A stretch of 7,326 bases of DNA, taken from contig CAZEVI010000031.1 of the NCBI GenBank assembly GCA_964515615.1, forward strand, positions 1 to 7,326, read 5' to 3'. Positions within the stretch are counted from its first letter, which is position 1. Each line of letters opens with the position of its first letter. A model generated the notes under the pieces. The model was given only the letters and a program-made list of their open reading frames with translations. It searched no databases and had not been told where the DNA came from. Shown here one piece after another: positions 6,404 through 7,326 of this stretch. A program made the translations under genes and the position numbers. This stretch comes from CAZEVI01 sp964515615 (GTDB lineage Bacteria; Patescibacteriota; UBA1384; XYA2-FULL-43-10; CAINNR01).

Positions 6404-6746
6404 AGCTAGAAGAGTATCAAAAGTTGGTTCATCGCACGGCTGGTAATATGACGAACGACGATGACAAACAAATAATGAACTGGGGATTGGGAATTGCCGG
6501 AGAGGCAGGTGATGTTGCAGGCTGTATCAAACCGTTGGTCATAAGAACGATCAGATTGCAGACACAAGGGAAAATTTAGGAGACACAATGTGGTACATTG
6601 CTGAAATTTGCAATTTTTATGGCTGGGATCTAAATGAAATTCTTGAAGAGAACATTGAAAAATTGAGGAAGCGCTATCCGTATGGTTTTAGTTTTGAGCA
6701 CGCAAGGCGTAGTGGGGAGCGAGTTGATTGGAATGAAAATAATTAA
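6400..6746 (+). pseudogene. MazG-like nucleoside triphosphate pyrophosphohydrolase, frame broken by an apparent one-base deletion
   Basis: MazG-type enzymes hydrolyse NTPs or dNTPs to the monophosphate and pyrophosphate, clearing damaged or excess nucleotides. The ATG at 6400 overlaps the previous stop and has GGAGG (6391-6395) 4 nt upstream. Frame 1 gives LEEYQKLVHRTAG and WGLGIAGEAGDVAGCIK, then stops at TAG 6577. The rest is in frame 3: ENLGDTMWYIAEICNFYGW, NIEKLRKRYPYGFSFEHA, stop 6744-6746. One extra A in the AAA run at 6529-6531 restores 115 residues, the normal size for stand-alone members. Metal-site candidates in the repaired protein are E35, D38, E58 and D62. The usual ELGD reads NLGD, with Glu one residue earlier; similar ENLGD forms may exist in phage-type relatives, so this alone is not proof of inactivity. 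A sequencing error is as likely as true decay. Confidence 0.8.
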
Positions 6747-6755
6747 CTTATAAAT

Positions 6756-7160
6756 ATGGCTTTTGAGAGACAAGATGTTGGACAAAAACCCGATTTGGAA
6801 GAGCTAAAAAAACAGCTTACGAATTTGGTTGGTAAAGAGTTGGCAAAAGAAAAAACTGACCCTCATTTAATTTATTCGCTGGTTAAAGATCGAGTCGGGA
6901 TTGAAAATATTGATGACAATATGCTGAATTTTGCAATTAATTCGGCATTCGATCAAATTAACAAAGCCAAACTGGCAGAAAAGCCGTTGTCTGGCGTTGA
7001 TTTCGATCGCCAAGTTGATCTGGTGGTAAATTGGGCGCTAATAAAGATCAAGCGGGGCAGTGATTCAGAGATCGGCCAAATTGACAGTGGTAAGATTAAA
7101 GACATCGATTACGGAACTGGCGGTGATAATATTATACTCAAAGATTTTAAAATCCGCTAA
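6756..7160 (+). CDS. Hypothetical soluble protein, 134 residues
   Basis: Not recognised. The ATG at 6756 is the first start after the MazG-like stop at 6744-6746, 9 nt upstream and in the same frame. No Shine-Dalgarno is visible, so translation may depend on reinitiation from the preceding gene. The product has no membrane segment or signal peptide. Residues 12-33 form a charged likely helix (DLEELKKQLTNLVGKEL), and 46-72 and 85-100 are also likely helical (VDLVVNWALIKIKRG). The C-terminal 35 residues are Gly/Asp/Ile-rich (IKDIDYGTGGDNIILKDFKI) and probably extended. No catalytic motif is apparent. Codon choice resembles the neighbouring genes, which supports it being real. A terminator follows at 7280-7302. 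Confidence 0.7.
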   Translation: MAFERQDVGQKPDLEELKKQLTNLVGKELAKEKTDPHLIYSLVKDRVGIENIDDNMLNFAINSAFDQINKAKLAEKPLSGVDFDRQVDLVVNWALIKIKRGSDSEIGQIDSGKIKDIDYGTGGDNIILKDFKIR

Positions 7161-7169
7161 ACTCAATTT

Positions 7170-7274
7170 TTATTCAGCTGGTGAGTATGAAGCAATAACT
7201 TTATGGGCTAAATTTTTGGCGGTATCTTTGGAGATATTACCGTATTTTTCATTTACTGAAGTGCCATTTCCGGC
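7170..7274 (-). other. Antisense coding-like fragment without a start codon
   Basis: On the minus strand, 34 sense codons followed by TAA read NGTSVNEKYGNISKD and then TAKNLAHKVIASYSPAE. The composition looks like a folded protein's C-terminus. The frame is closed upstream by TAA (7275-7277) and has no ATG, GTG or TTG start, so it cannot be an intact gene as given. It may be the remnant of a decayed gene or a chance open frame. No family is recognised. Confidence 0.25.
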
Positions 7275-7279
7275 TTAAT

Positions 7280-7302
7280 ATCACTTTTTAGGTGATTTTT
7301 TT
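7280..7302 (+). terminator. Intrinsic terminator at the end of the htpX-side gene run
   Basis: Bases 7280-7285 (ATCACT) pair with 7291-7296 (GGTGAT) around a 5-base loop: five standard pairs plus one G-U. Six T (7297-7302) follow directly. The stem is short, but the uninterrupted T-run makes it a credible end for the transcript containing 6756-7160, about 120 nt past that stop codon. Confidence 0.55.
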
Positions 7303-7326
7303 GTTAATTTCCTAATATATGTTCAA

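Noticed and set aside
6724..6754. TTGATT and TATAAA as a promoter for the 6756 gene
   Set aside because: The spacing is 19 nt and the -10 box would end 1 nt before the start codon, leaving no room for a transcript start.
7060..7278. 72-residue + strand open frame overlapping the hypothetical gene
   Set aside because: Starts inside the 6756-7160 gene without a ribosome site, and its second half is antisense to a more protein-like fragment.

Overview
The window is a gene-dense, moderately AT-rich stretch with every supported gene on the + strand. It looks like a Candidate Phyla Radiation (Patescibacteria) genome or a similarly small-celled lineage. The reasons are short intergenic gaps, stop/start overlaps, S41 protease, LemA and HtpX beside a ribosomal protein gene, and a large Pro/Ser/Gln-rich single-pass membrane protein ending in a pseudopilin-like domain, a style common in those genomes. 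This is inference by style; there is no rRNA to settle it. A bL9 gene is present. As I recall, Microgenomates usually lack bL9, which would argue against that branch. TGA works as a stop (htpX) and no TGA occurs inside a conserved domain, so the standard bacterial code applies rather than the Gracilibacteria/Absconditabacteria code.

Layout. (1) 2-805: 3' part of an S41 carboxy-terminal processing protease (end of PDZ plus the whole Ser/Lys catalytic domain), then a hairpin and rplI (869-1324). (2) 1454-3568: a roughly 704-residue membrane protein of unknown function, with a low-complexity cytoplasmic arm, one membrane helix, a LolA/LppX-like external region and a C-terminal pseudopilin-like globular domain. 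It lies 14 nt upstream of lemA (3583-4137). (3) A 119-nt gap with three 12-nt direct repeats and competing inverted repeats, then two tandem DUF4870/Tic20-like small membrane proteins (4257-4592, 4609-4899) closed by an intrinsic terminator. (4) A promoter-like site overlapping a palindrome, then htpX (5150-6043). (5) A stop/start-coupled tail of two genes, each broken by an apparent one-base indel at a homopolymer: a four-helix membrane protein (6040-6403) and a MazG-like pyrophosphohydrolase (6400-6746). (6) An unrecognised soluble 134-residue protein (6756-7160), a short antisense coding-like fragment and an intrinsic terminator at the end.

The common theme is the cell envelope: a processing protease, the often-paired LemA and HtpX, and two DUF4870 proteins, with an envelope protein carrying a pilin-like domain in the same run. 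A membrane-protein quality-control or surface-assembly locus is a reasonable hypothesis, not a demonstrated system. I see no rRNA, tRNA, CRISPR, insertion sequence or phage genes.
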